Below, one piece after another: positions 57,281 to 64,000 of a stretch of 64,000 bases of DNA; position 1 is the first letter of the stretch, and each line of letters begins with the position of its first letter. The notes below the pieces were generated by a model that saw only the letters and a list, made by a program, of their open reading frames with translations, was not told the origin of the DNA and searched no databases. The DNA comes from Sinobacterium caligoides (GTDB lineage Bacteria > Pseudomonadota > Gammaproteobacteria > Pseudomonadales > Sinobacteriaceae). The stretch lies in the NCBI RefSeq assembly GCF_003752585.1, contig NZ_RKHR01000005.1, positions 158,947 to 222,946 on the forward strand, read 5' to 3'. Both the position numbers and the translations under genes were made by a program.

Positions 57281-58642
57281 TTAGATCAAGTTAAAGAAGA
57301 ATATTACAGCAACACCAATGGGCACAATATAGCGCGTTATACACAACCAAACACTATAACCTGCAGGCGATAAGTCTGATAACTGTTCTCGAGAAAACTG
57401 CTTGGGTAGCACCCAGCCGATCAACAGCGCAATCAACATACAACCCAAGGGCATTGATATATTTGCCGTCAAATAATCGAGGATATCGAAGAAGTTCTTC
57501 CCTGCAACAGTAAAGCCCGACCAAACATTAAATGACAGAACACAACCAACCCCCAGCACCCATGCCGCACCACCAACCGCCATGGTAGCCTTTGACCTCG
57601 AAAGGGAGTGACGCTCAACCAGTCTCGCTACCGCCGGCTCAATCAAAGAAATCGAGGAGCTTACCGCAGCTGCCGCAATCAGTACAAAAAACAAGGTACC
57701 AATAAACTGACCGCCTGGCATTTGCGCAAACGCCAACGGCAGGCTCACGAACACCAACCCCGGCCCTGCCCCTGGCTCAATACCATGAGCAAACACAATG
57801 GGGAAAATTGCGATACCCGCTAACAAAGCGACTGCTGTATCCAATAGTGCCACTGCAACAGCTGTTCGCCCTAGCGCCTGACCTGGCGCCATATACGAAC
57901 CATAAACCATCATCGAAACACAACCCAAGCTGAGAGTAAAAACAGCCTGACCCAATGCAGACAAAACTGCCGCCCAGCTCAAATCTTCAGGCTTAAATGT
58001 AAAGAGGAAGCTCAGCCCCGCCTGTACATCCCCCGTAGCCAATGAGTAGCCGACCATCAATAATAGCAGCACAAATAACACGGGCATCAAAAACCTCAGG
58101 CTACGCTCCAACCCCTTAACAACGCCACCAGCCACGATTGCCACGGTCAACGCCGTAAACATAAAGTGCCAAAATAACATGTTAACTGGATTTGCCAGCT
58201 CATCGCCAAAAACGCCGCCAACAAACTCAGCATTTTGACCATTAAAAAGACCCGAGGCTGTCTTAATAATATAATCCAGCGACCAACCAGCAACGACGCT
58301 ATAGAACGCCATTACCATTACGCCACCGATAGACCCTAGCCAAGCAATTGAATGCCAGAAAGACGATATTTTATATTGCTTTGTTAGCTTGTGCATGGCC
58401 CCTACAGGGCTTCGGCGCATAGCTCGACCAACCATTGTTTCGTTCATCAGCATCGGAGCACCAAGAATGGCTACGAACACTAAGTACATCAAAACAAAAG
58501 CACCGCCACCGTTTGCGCCTGCCATATAAGGGAATTTCCAGATATTACCCAAACCAACAGCAGAACCAGTCGCCGCCAAAATAAACGTAAGACGACTCCC
58601 CCAGTGCAGCGACGCCCCCTCAGTCGTACTCTCTAACGCCAT
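57281..58642 (-). CDS. Sodium-dependent transporter of the NSS (SNF) family, copy 1
   Basis: A 453-residue inner-membrane protein with the LeuT fold and about 11 membrane helices. The N-terminal segment WGSRLTFILAATGSAVGLGN is the TM1 signature that binds Na+ and substrate, followed by IWKFPYMAGANGGGAF. Bacterial NSS proteins import amino acids or related amines with Na+. GAGG lies 9 nt before the start. It is closely similar to the next gene and lies 181 bp downstream of it, so the two are tandem duplicates. The substrate cannot be read from the sequence. Confidence 0.94.
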   Translation of the reverse strand: MALESTTEGASLHWGSRLTFILAATGSAVGLGNIWKFPYMAGANGGGAFVLMYLVFVAILGAPMLMNETMVGRAMRRSPVGAMHKLTKQYKISSFWHSIAWLGSIGGVMVMAFYSVVAGWSLDYIIKTASGLFNGQNAEFVGGVFGDELANPVNMLFWHFMFTALTVAIVAGGVVKGLERSLRFLMPVLFVLLLLMVGYSLATGDVQAGLSFLFTFKPEDLSWAAVLSALGQAVFTLSLGCVSMMVYGSYMAPGQALGRTAVAVALLDTAVALLAGIAIFPIVFAHGIEPGAGPGLVFVSLPLAFAQMPGGQFIGTLFFVLIAAAAVSSSISLIEPAVARLVERHSLSRSKATMAVGGAAWVLGVGCVLSFNVWSGFTVAGKNFFDILDYLTANISMPLGCMLIALLIGWVLPKQFSREQLSDLSPAGYSVWLCITRYIVPIGVAVIFFFNLI

Positions 58643-58726
58643 AGTATAGCCTCTTCATAAATTCAAATTAACACAAACGCACAAGACCTTGTCACATCAA
58701 CAAAGCGCCAACGTACGCACAAATCA

Positions 58727-58766
58727 TTCATCTCAACTTATTCATCTCAACTTATTCATCTCAACA
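58727..58766. repeat. 14-bp tandem repeat between the two NSS genes
   Basis: TTCATCTCAACTTA occurs in 2.9 exact tandem copies in the intergenic region. It is probably a slippage product; no function is suggested by the sequence. Confidence 0.85.
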
Positions 58767-58823
58767 ACAAGCAGAGCGTGACGCATAAGCATCACTCCCT
58801 ACAAAAGGTAGACTTCCTTACAA

Positions 58824-60188
58824 TTAAACAAGATTGAACAAGAAGATAACGCCAACCCCAAAAGGGACAAGATAACGCGTAATAAAGTACCAAAGCGCAA
58901 AATGCCTCTGAGACAGCTCTGACAATTGCCCCCGCGCAAAGGATCTTGGCAATGCCCAACCCACTAGCAGCGCGATCAGCATACAGCCAAGGGGCATCAA
59001 CACATTTGCCGTTATGTAATCAAGCAAGTCAAACAAACCTTTTCCTGCAATGGTGTAATCAGACCACGCATTAAATGAAAGTACACAGCCGACCCCCAAA
59101 AGCCAAGTACAACTCCCCACAATTAAGGTCGCCTTTGCACGAGACATATTCAACACCTCTGTCATTCTTGCTACCGCAGGCTCGAGCAGGGAAATTGATG
59201 AGCTCACTGCCGCCACAGCAATCAAAATGAAGAATAGGGCTCCAACAAACTGCCCGCCAGGCATATCTGCAAAGGCAATTGGGAGACTGACAAAGACTAG
59301 GCCGGGCCCAGCCCCAGGTTCTATACCGTGAGCAAAGACAATAGGAAATATCGCAATACCAGCAAGAAGCGCTACAGATGTATCTAACAACGCGACTGAA
59401 ACGGCAGTAGAGCCGAGTTTCTGCCCAGGGGCCATATAAGAGCCATATACCATCATAGAGACACAACCAACACTTAAGGTAAAGACAGCCTGCCCTAGCG
59501 CCGACAAAACCGCCCCCCAACTCAAGTCTTCAGGTTTAAAAGTAAACAAAAAACCCAAGCCAGCAGCTACATCTCCAGTAGCCAGAGAGTAACCCACCAT
59601 TAACAACAACAATAAAAACAGCAGCGGCATCAAGAAACGCAGCGCCTTCTCCAGCCCATCAATAACCCCCGCAGCGACGATCCCCACTGTCAGAGCAGTA
59701 AAGATAAAGTGCCAGAACATCATATTCACCGGTGCAGCAAGCTCCTGGCTAAAAACACTACCAACAAACTCAGCATCTCTTCCGCTGAATAAGCCGCTTC
59801 CCGTTTTAAAAATATAATCAAGCGCCCAGCCTGCTACGACACTGTAAAACGACATAATAACAAGAGCCGCAATTGTTCCCATCCATGCAATCGCACGCCA
59901 GAATTTTGCAATATCATATTGCTCTGTCATCTTCAGCATCGAGCCTATAGGGCTGCGACGCATGGCGCGCCCAACCATTACCTCATTCATCAACATAGGT
60001 GCGCCAATGATTGCAATAAAAGCCAAGTACATCATGACAAATGCGCCACCACCATTAGCTCCAGCCATATACGGGAATTTCCATATATTACCCAAACCTA
60101 CCGCCGACCCTGTGGCAGCAAGGATAAAGGTCAACCGACTTCCCCAGTGTGTCGTTACCGCGCTTGAATTTGTTGACGCTGAACCCAT
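58824..60188 (-). CDS. Sodium-dependent transporter of the NSS (SNF) family, copy 2
   Basis: A 454-residue LeuT-fold transporter that shares almost the whole TM1 region (WGSRLTFILAATGSAVGLGN) and most helices with its neighbour, including GIEPGAGPGLVFVSLP. Differences concentrate in loops and in the SFYSVVAGWALDYI and MTEVLNMSRAKAT regions. Tandem retention of two close copies suggests either different substrates or a need for higher dose. A weak ribosome-binding site (CGGAAT) precedes the start. Confidence 0.94.
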   Translation of the reverse strand: MGSASTNSSAVTTHWGSRLTFILAATGSAVGLGNIWKFPYMAGANGGGAFVMMYLAFIAIIGAPMLMNEVMVGRAMRRSPIGSMLKMTEQYDIAKFWRAIAWMGTIAALVIMSFYSVVAGWALDYIFKTGSGLFSGRDAEFVGSVFSQELAAPVNMMFWHFIFTALTVGIVAAGVIDGLEKALRFLMPLLFLLLLLMVGYSLATGDVAAGLGFLFTFKPEDLSWGAVLSALGQAVFTLSVGCVSMMVYGSYMAPGQKLGSTAVSVALLDTSVALLAGIAIFPIVFAHGIEPGAGPGLVFVSLPIAFADMPGGQFVGALFFILIAVAAVSSSISLLEPAVARMTEVLNMSRAKATLIVGSCTWLLGVGCVLSFNAWSDYTIAGKGLFDLLDYITANVLMPLGCMLIALLVGWALPRSFARGQLSELSQRHFALWYFITRYLVPFGVGVIFLFNLV

Positions 60189-60381
60189 AATTTATTCCGA
60201 AGTGTTATTCTCAGTTTGCTAACCACAGTCTGTCATTAACTCTAGGCAGGCTATTGTTCATAGACCACACACAATAACATTGACGAGTATCAACATGGCG
60301 CGGTACGTCACCGCTATAGCATCATCTATTACCAAACGGTATAGCCATCCTTGTCATTATAGTTTTATTTACAGATAAGCC

Positions 60382-60409
60382 TTGTCAAGATATCACCGAT
60401 ACGTATAAT
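60382..60409 (+). promoter_or_regulatory. Promoter of the first tRNA-Ser gene
   Basis: TTGTCA, a 16-bp spacer and a perfect TATAAT, ending 17 bp before the tRNA. A GC-rich stretch (GCCGCCC) directly after the -10 box resembles a stringent-control discriminator. Confidence 0.8.
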
Positions 60410-60426
60410 GCCGCCCTACTTGCTGC

Positions 60427-60517
60427 GGAGGAGTGGCAGAGTGGTCGAATGCACCGGTCTTGAAAACCGGCAAGGGTTAATAGCCCTTCTAGGGTTCAAA
60501 TCCCTACTCCTCCGCCA
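60427..60517 (+). tRNA. tRNA-Ser (anticodon UGA)
   Basis: A 91-nt class II tRNA with encoded CCA. The acceptor arm GGAGGAG pairs with CTCCTCC, the anticodon loop is TCTTGAAAA with anticodon TGA, a long variable arm (AAGGGTTAATAGCCCTT) is present and the T-arm is GGGTTCAAATCCC. It reads UCA and other UCN codons. Confidence 0.97.
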
Positions 60518-60530
60518 TTAATTCTAAAAG

Positions 60531-60558
60531 CCCAGGCAGTTTGTCTGGGTTTTTTTTT
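60531..60558 (+). terminator. Terminator of the first tRNA-Ser gene
   Basis: An 8-bp stem beginning CCCAG / CTGGG is followed by eight or nine T residues, 14 bp after the CCA end. Confidence 0.85.
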
Positions 60559-60629
60559 GGCCAATCGTCAGCCGTCTGTAGCGAAAACACTATATTTATC
60601 AAATTCTTTAAAAAAGCAATGAAAAGGGC

Positions 60630-60657
60630 TTGCCAGCATATTCCCGATAAGTATAAT
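60630..60657 (+). promoter_or_regulatory. Promoter of the second tRNA-Ser gene
   Basis: TTGCCA, a 16-bp spacer and a perfect TATAAT, followed by GCGCCC. The arrangement is the same as for the first copy. Confidence 0.8.
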
Positions 60658-60673
60658 GCGCCCTACTTGCTGC

Positions 60674-60764
60674 GGAGGAGTGGCAGAGTGGTCGAATGCA
60701 CCGGTCTTGAAAACCGGCAAGGGTTAATAGCCCTTCTAGGGTTCAAATCCCTACTCCTCCGCCA
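60674..60764 (+). tRNA. tRNA-Ser (anticodon UGA), second identical copy
   Basis: Identical over all 91 bases to the copy 247 bp upstream, including CCA. It has its own promoter and terminator, so it is an independent transcription unit produced by tandem duplication. Confidence 0.97.
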
Positions 60765-60774
60765 TTAATTCTAA

Positions 60775-60802
60775 AAACCCAGATTCTCATCTGGGTTTTT
60801 TT
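60775..60802 (+). terminator. Terminator of the second tRNA-Ser gene
   Basis: The perfect stem AAACCCAGAT / ATCTGGGTTT with a 4-nt loop is followed by T residues. Confidence 0.9.
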
Positions 60803-60900
60803 ATGGCTTATTTTTCAAGCTACTACCACTACTGAGTTGCTATCCAGCTATTTTTATATCTTTTCTTCACGAAGAAGCTGCCTTTTTCCTCCTTTACCCC

Positions 60901-60934
60901 TTGAATTCACGCAACTCGCCAGTATTATTACTGG
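60901..60934 (+). promoter_or_regulatory. Promoter of the Bax-inhibitor-like gene with a palindrome over the -10 box
   Basis: TTGAAT (60901-60906), a 16-bp spacer and TATTAT (60923-60928). The palindrome CCAGTA-TTAT-TACTGG (60919-60934) covers the -10 box and could be an operator. The predicted leader is about 29 nt. Confidence 0.55.
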
Positions 60935-60963
60935 TAGAAGCATTTCAATTATGGAGAACGAAA

Positions 60964-61632
60964 ATGGCTAACGCACCTTATATGCACAGCAGCACTGCTG
61001 ATCATGCGTCAATACCTACTCATAAGGTATTAAAGAACACTTATATGCTACTCAGCATGACGCTACTATTTAGTGCAGTAACTGCTGGGATCAGCATGGC
61101 AATGGGGCTTAGTCAGATGGGGGCCCTGGTCTGCTCACTACTCTCTTTCGGCATGATCTTTGTCGTCAACAAAACAGCGGACAGCAGTAAAGGTATTATT
61201 GCCACATTTGTTTTCACCGGCCTTATGGGTGCGGCACTCGGCCCCATGCTTAACCATTATCTTGCATTCAACAACGGCCCACAACTTGTACTACAAGCAC
61301 TAGGTGGCACCGCACTTATCTTTTTCACCCTCTCTGGCTATGTCCTGACCACCAAGAAGGACTTTTCCTTTATGGGCGGCTTCCTTATGGTCGGCCTAAT
61401 TGTTGCTGTCATTGCAGGCATAGCGAATATTTTTCTAGGCATTCCTGCACTCAGCCTCGCACTCTCTGCAGCAATAATACTGATCATGTCTGGACTCATT
61501 CTGTTTGACACCAGCCGCATCATTCACGGTGGCGAAACTAACTACATCCGCGCTACGGTTTCCCTGTATTTAGATGTTTACAACATTTTCGTCCACCTAC
61601 TTGCCCTGCTTGGCGCAACCAGCGACGACTAA
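60964..61632 (+). CDS. Bax inhibitor-1/YccA family membrane protein
   Basis: A 222-residue inner-membrane protein with about seven helices; family features include VLKNTYMLLSMTLLFSA near the N-terminus and the C-terminal LFDTSRIIHGGETNYIRATVSLYLDVYNIFVHLL. E. coli YccA interacts with the FtsH protease and protects SecY; the wider family includes Ca2+-leak channels. The ATG at 60964 has GGAG upstream; the in-frame TTG at 60901 is part of the -35 box and not a start. The 3' end is followed by the tus promoter/hairpin. Confidence 0.92.
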   Translation: MANAPYMHSSTADHASIPTHKVLKNTYMLLSMTLLFSAVTAGISMAMGLSQMGALVCSLLSFGMIFVVNKTADSSKGIIATFVFTGLMGAALGPMLNHYLAFNNGPQLVLQALGGTALIFFTLSGYVLTTKKDFSFMGGFLMVGLIVAVIAGIANIFLGIPALSLALSAAIILIMSGLILFDTSRIIHGGETNYIRATVSLYLDVYNIFVHLLALLGATSDD

Positions 61633-61650
61633 GGACATTTCGACAGTGCT

Positions 61651-61678
61651 TTGAGCACACACTAGACTCAGTTATAAT
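61651..61678 (+). promoter_or_regulatory. Promoter of the tusDCB operon
   Basis: TTGAGC, a 16-bp spacer and a perfect TATAAT (61673-61678). The -10 box overlaps the left arm of a hairpin (61676-61697). Confidence 0.6.
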
Positions 61679-61703
61679 GGCGGCCCAACCCGCCATTATT
61701 TTT
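61676..61703 (+). terminator. Hairpin with T-tract overlapping the tus promoter
   Basis: The perfect 8-bp stem AATGGCGG / CCGCCATT with a 6-nt loop is followed by ATTTTTG. It can terminate the upstream membrane-protein gene, and it would also lie at the very 5' end of the tus mRNA. Confidence 0.6.
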
Positions 61704-61707
61704 GTCT

Positions 61708-62100
61708 ATGATTTATAGCATCGCCATCTACGGCTCGCCTTATGGCAACCCCTCTAGCCTCACAGCCCTCCGCTTTAGTGAAGCCCTTCTTGCCTCCGAG
61801 CATCAGTTATTACGCGTTTTTTTCTATCATGACGCTGTACATACCGCCTCACTACTAGCGACCCCACCACAAGATGAGTCATCGTTATATGATGGCTGGA
61901 GGCAGCTCGCGGAGAAGCATAACCTCGACTTAGTTATCTGCGTTGCCGCAGCACTCAAGCGCGGCATATTAGACGAGCAAGAAGCAGGACGCTGGAACAA
62001 ACTCAGCCACAACCTAGGGCCAGCATTCACTCTTTCCGGACTTGGTCAGCTCATCGATGCGACTATCAAAGCAGATCGACACATCTCTTTCGGGGCGTAA
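61708..62100 (+). CDS. tusD: Sulfurtransferase complex subunit TusD
   Basis: Part of the TusBCD relay that passes persulfide sulfur from TusA to TusE for 2-thiouridine synthesis at tRNA position 34. The 130 residues have the DsrE fold; the active-site Cys is in the conserved VICVAAALKRG at about residues 76-86. The ATG at 61708 is used; a TTG 6 bp upstream is less likely. It is followed by tusC after 5 bp. Confidence 0.94.
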   Translation: MIYSIAIYGSPYGNPSSLTALRFSEALLASEHQLLRVFFYHDAVHTASLLATPPQDESSLYDGWRQLAEKHNLDLVICVAAALKRGILDEQEAGRWNKLSHNLGPAFTLSGLGQLIDATIKADRHISFGA

Positions 62101-62105
62101 TATCC

Positions 62106-62465
62106 ATGACAAAGACACTGCTTTTCATCCTACGACACTCACCTTACCAAACTAACCTTAGCAAGGAGGCTATTGACGCCGCCTTAGCAGGGGCCGTCTT
62201 TGAACAGCGTATTCAACTGCTTTTTACAGGTGAAGGGGTTTGGCAAGCAGTCGGCAATCAACAAAGCGAAGCCATTGCTAGCAAATCAATTGAGGCAAAC
62301 CTACAAGCTCTCTCGCTCTACGATATCGAAGATATATATATCGACCAGGATTCGCTGTCGCAACGCGGCATCCCCCCCCAACAAATCGCCCTTTCAGCTA
62401 AATGCATCGACACTGAGCTTGCTAAGCGCTTAATTAAAGATTGCGACCAGATTCTGAGCTTTTAA
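62106..62465 (+). CDS. tusC: Sulfurtransferase complex subunit TusC
   Basis: A 119-residue DsrF-like subunit of the TusBCD hexamer. The N-terminus LLFILRHSPYQTNLSKEAIDA and the segment LLFTGEGVWQ are family features. It is placed between tusD and tusB with one-base spacing to tusB. Confidence 0.92.
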   Translation: MTKTLLFILRHSPYQTNLSKEAIDAALAGAVFEQRIQLLFTGEGVWQAVGNQQSEAIASKSIEANLQALSLYDIEDIYIDQDSLSQRGIPPQQIALSAKCIDTELAKRLIKDCDQILSF

Positions 62466-62466
62466 C

Positions 62467-62745
62467 ATGACCCTACATATCGTTAGCCAATCGCCCTATC
62501 ACGGATCAGCTCTCAAAGAATGCCTCAACTATATTGCCGAAGACGACACGCTACTGCTTATCGGGGAAGGAGTATACAGCTGCCAGGGTGAAGCAGCTGA
62601 GCTTATCAATACGCTTAGCTGCCCCGTCTTCGTTTTGGCTACTGACAGAGTTGCCCGGGGTATTAAAACAAAGCTACCTGATGTTGATTATGCTGGCTTT
62701 GTTACCCTAACAAGCACCCACAACAAATCAATAAGTTGGTTTTAA
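62467..62745 (+). CDS. tusB: Sulfurtransferase complex subunit TusB
   Basis: A 92-residue DsrH-like subunit. The N-terminus TLHIVSQSPYHGSALKECL and ends such as SWF are family features. It starts one base after the tusC stop and ends 4 bp before tusE. Confidence 0.9.
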   Translation: MTLHIVSQSPYHGSALKECLNYIAEDDTLLLIGEGVYSCQGEAAELINTLSCPVFVLATDRVARGIKTKLPDVDYAGFVTLTSTHNKSISWF

Positions 62746-62749
62746 GCTA

Positions 62750-63073
62750 ATGACAAGCCAGGCAACCCTTAAACTCGATCAACACGGCTTCCTCTTACAT
62801 CTAGCGGACTGGAACGAGACGGCCGCAATACAACTCGCAAGCTCCGAAGGAATAACCCTGACCAACGCTCACTGGGAAGTTATTTACGCCCTACGTGATT
62901 TCTATAACGAGTATCAGCTCTCGCCTGCAATGCGACCTTTTGTGAAATACATAAAGCTCAAGCTCGGTGCAGACAAGGGCAACAGCATCTACCTACTACA
63001 ATTGTTTCCTGAGAGCCCCGCTAAGCTATGCAGTAAGATTGCCGGGCTACCTAAACCCGATAACTGCTTGTAA
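62750..63073 (+). CDS. tusE: TusE/DsrC family sulfur carrier
   Basis: A 107-residue DsrC-like protein that accepts sulfur from TusD and delivers it to MnmA. The penultimate Cys on the flexible C-terminal arm (KPDNCL) is the persulfide site. The conserved ITLTNAHWEVIYALRDFYNEYQ and LSPAMRPFVKYI segments are present. The second Cys of sulfite-reductase-linked DsrC proteins, ten residues before the last, is absent (Ile/Ala in that region), consistent with the tRNA thiolation role. Confidence 0.93.
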   Translation: MTSQATLKLDQHGFLLHLADWNETAAIQLASSEGITLTNAHWEVIYALRDFYNEYQLSPAMRPFVKYIKLKLGADKGNSIYLLQLFPESPAKLCSKIAGLPKPDNCL

Positions 63074-63102
63074 CAATTAATCCCAGCATAGAAGTTTTAT
63101 TC

Positions 63103-64000
63103 ATGAACAATAAAAGAAAAGTTGACTTAGTTGCCCGCCCTAACGAACACCCTTTTGCTCAATACATCCGCGTTATAGGCAAGGGTAAAAAAGGCGCCCG
63201 CTCCTTCACTTTTGAAGAGGCTACCGAGGCAATGCGTATGGTATTGCGGGGCGAGGTAAGCGACTTCCAGCTTGGCGCTATGCTCGCACTACTAAGGGTC
63301 AATGAAGAAAGCCCTGATGAGCTAGCAGGTTTCGTCACCGCTGCGCGCGATTATATTAACGCCCCAGACGACATCCAAGTTGACATTGATTGGTCCTCCT
63401 ATGCGGGTAAACGACGCCAGCTACCTTGGTACCTGCTAGCCGCACTTTGTCTCGCCGACAATGGCCACAAGATATTCATGCATGGCGCCAAAGGCCACAC
63501 AGCCGGTCGAGTGTACTCTGAAGATATACTGCATCATCTTGGCATTGTAGCTGCGACAACATGGCATCAAGTTCGCGAAGATCTAAATCAGCACAATTTT
63601 AGCTTCATGGCGCTCGACACACTCTGCCCTCCACTACAACGCATCATCGAATTGCGCAATGAAATGGGACTACGCACACCGGTTCACACCCTCAGCCGTC
63701 TCCTCAATCCGCTACTTGCTCCATTAAGCTTGCAAAGTGTTTTCCACCCTGCCTATGCACCCAGTCATCAAAAGGCTGCGCAGATACTGCAGCAACAGAA
63801 CGCACTCGTCATCAAGGGGGAGGCCGGTGAGTTCGAACGCAAGCCGGATGCTAGCTGCAGCTTACTCAGTGTCGAAGATGGTGAACTAAAAGAACAGCAG
63901 TGGCCCAGGATGACAGCACATAGAATGCCAAAACTTGATGAGCTCGATATCTCCGAGCTTACCAAAGTTTGGCGTGGAGAAAGTGATAATGACTATGGGC
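63103..64000 (+). CDS. YbiB/TrpD2-like glycosyl transferase family protein (cut by window edge)
   Basis: Open from the ATG at 63103 to the end of the window, 299 codons without a stop. The fold resembles anthranilate phosphoribosyltransferase: the helical N-terminal segment FTFEEATEAMRMVLRGEVSDFQLGAML and KIFMHGAKGHTAGR in place of the TrpD GTGG loop. The YbiB/TrpD2 group binds nucleic acid rather than anthranilate. It follows tusE after 29 bp and may be co-transcribed. The C-terminal part is missing from the window. Confidence 0.85.
   Translation, partial: MNNKRKVDLVARPNEHPFAQYIRVIGKGKKGARSFTFEEATEAMRMVLRGEVSDFQLGAMLALLRVNEESPDELAGFVTAARDYINAPDDIQVDIDWSSYAGKRRQLPWYLLAALCLADNGHKIFMHGAKGHTAGRVYSEDILHHLGIVAATTWHQVREDLNQHNFSFMALDTLCPPLQRIIELRNEMGLRTPVHTLSRLLNPLLAPLSLQSVFHPAYAPSHQKAAQILQQQNALVIKGEAGEFERKPDASCSLLSVEDGELKEQQWPRMTAHRMPKLDELDISELTKVWRGESDNDYG

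Noticed and set aside
58727-58766. CRISPR-like short repeats between the NSS genes
   Set aside because: The 14-bp units are directly adjacent with no spacers, and no cas genes are present; this is a simple tandem repeat.
60541-60768. 75-codon open frame overlapping the second tRNA-Ser
   Set aside because: It runs through the terminator, promoter and the full tRNA gene; it is not a protein gene.
60901-60963. N-terminal extension of the Bax-inhibitor-like protein from a TTG at 60901
   Set aside because: The TTG is part of the predicted -35 box, and the extension is not typical of the family; the ATG at 60964 has a GGAG ribosome-binding site.

Overview
The window is a chromosomal segment of a marine-type gammaproteobacterium. 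The strongest indicator is gene order: rne | rluC-HAD-sppA | maf | yceD-rpmF-plsX-fabD-fabG-acpP-fabF-pabC-mltG-tmk-holB-pilZ-tatD matches the Pseudomonas/Cellvibrionales arrangement, including the absence of fabH after plsX and a pilZ after holB. FadA/FadB, HrpB, TusBCD-TusE and two Na+-dependent NSS transporters fit the same group. I cannot name the genus from the sequence alone.

Layout. 1-2213: clpX (start only), clpP and tig, all on the minus strand. 2438-9611: a phosphomannose-isomerase-like cupin protein, the fatty-acid beta-oxidation pair fadB-fadA, a GH84 glycosidase-like protein and gcvT (all minus). 9706-12189: helicase hrpB. 12311-38800: a complete type VI secretion system (T6SS). 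Its regulatory part is a PP2C phosphatase and a membrane Ser/Thr kinase facing each other. The kinase is divergent from one long plus-strand operon: tagH(fha)-tssJ-tssK-tssL-tssM-tagF-tssA-tssB-tssC-tssC paralogue-tssE-tssF-tssG-clpV. A converging minus-strand set (hcp-vgrG-unknown-PAAR) encodes the tube and spike. 38982-39683: a REP-type (Y1) transposase relative that has lost its HUH histidines. 39818-50049: the tatD...yceD housekeeping and fatty-acid-synthesis block. 50167-53411: maf, sppA-like, HAD phosphatase, rluC. 53986-56970: rne with a long leader and a 39-bp tandem repeat in its tail. 57281-60188: two tandem NSS transporters. 60427-60764: two identical tRNA-Ser(UGA) genes, each with its own promoter and terminator. 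60964-63073: a Bax-inhibitor-1-like membrane protein and tusDCB-tusE. 63103-end: a YbiB/TrpD2-like gene, cut by the window edge.

The T6SS is the main accessory system. It carries the threonine-phosphorylation switch (kinase PpkA, phosphatase PppA, FHA reader TagH, repressor TagF). The kinase N-terminus has three copies of a DKTVF motif, and related motifs occur in TagH (DKTQF) and at the N-terminus of TssL (DRTIM). This suggests a shared phosphothreonine docking code for the FHA domain, which is the most interesting testable idea here. No recognisable effector/immunity pair lies beside vgrG or PAAR; a small protein of unknown function sits between them. The rest is conserved core chromosome with a few regulatory oddities: a probably leaderless yceD transcript, a leader of about 510 nt on rne, hairpins inside the T6SS operon, and promoters overlapped by palindromes.
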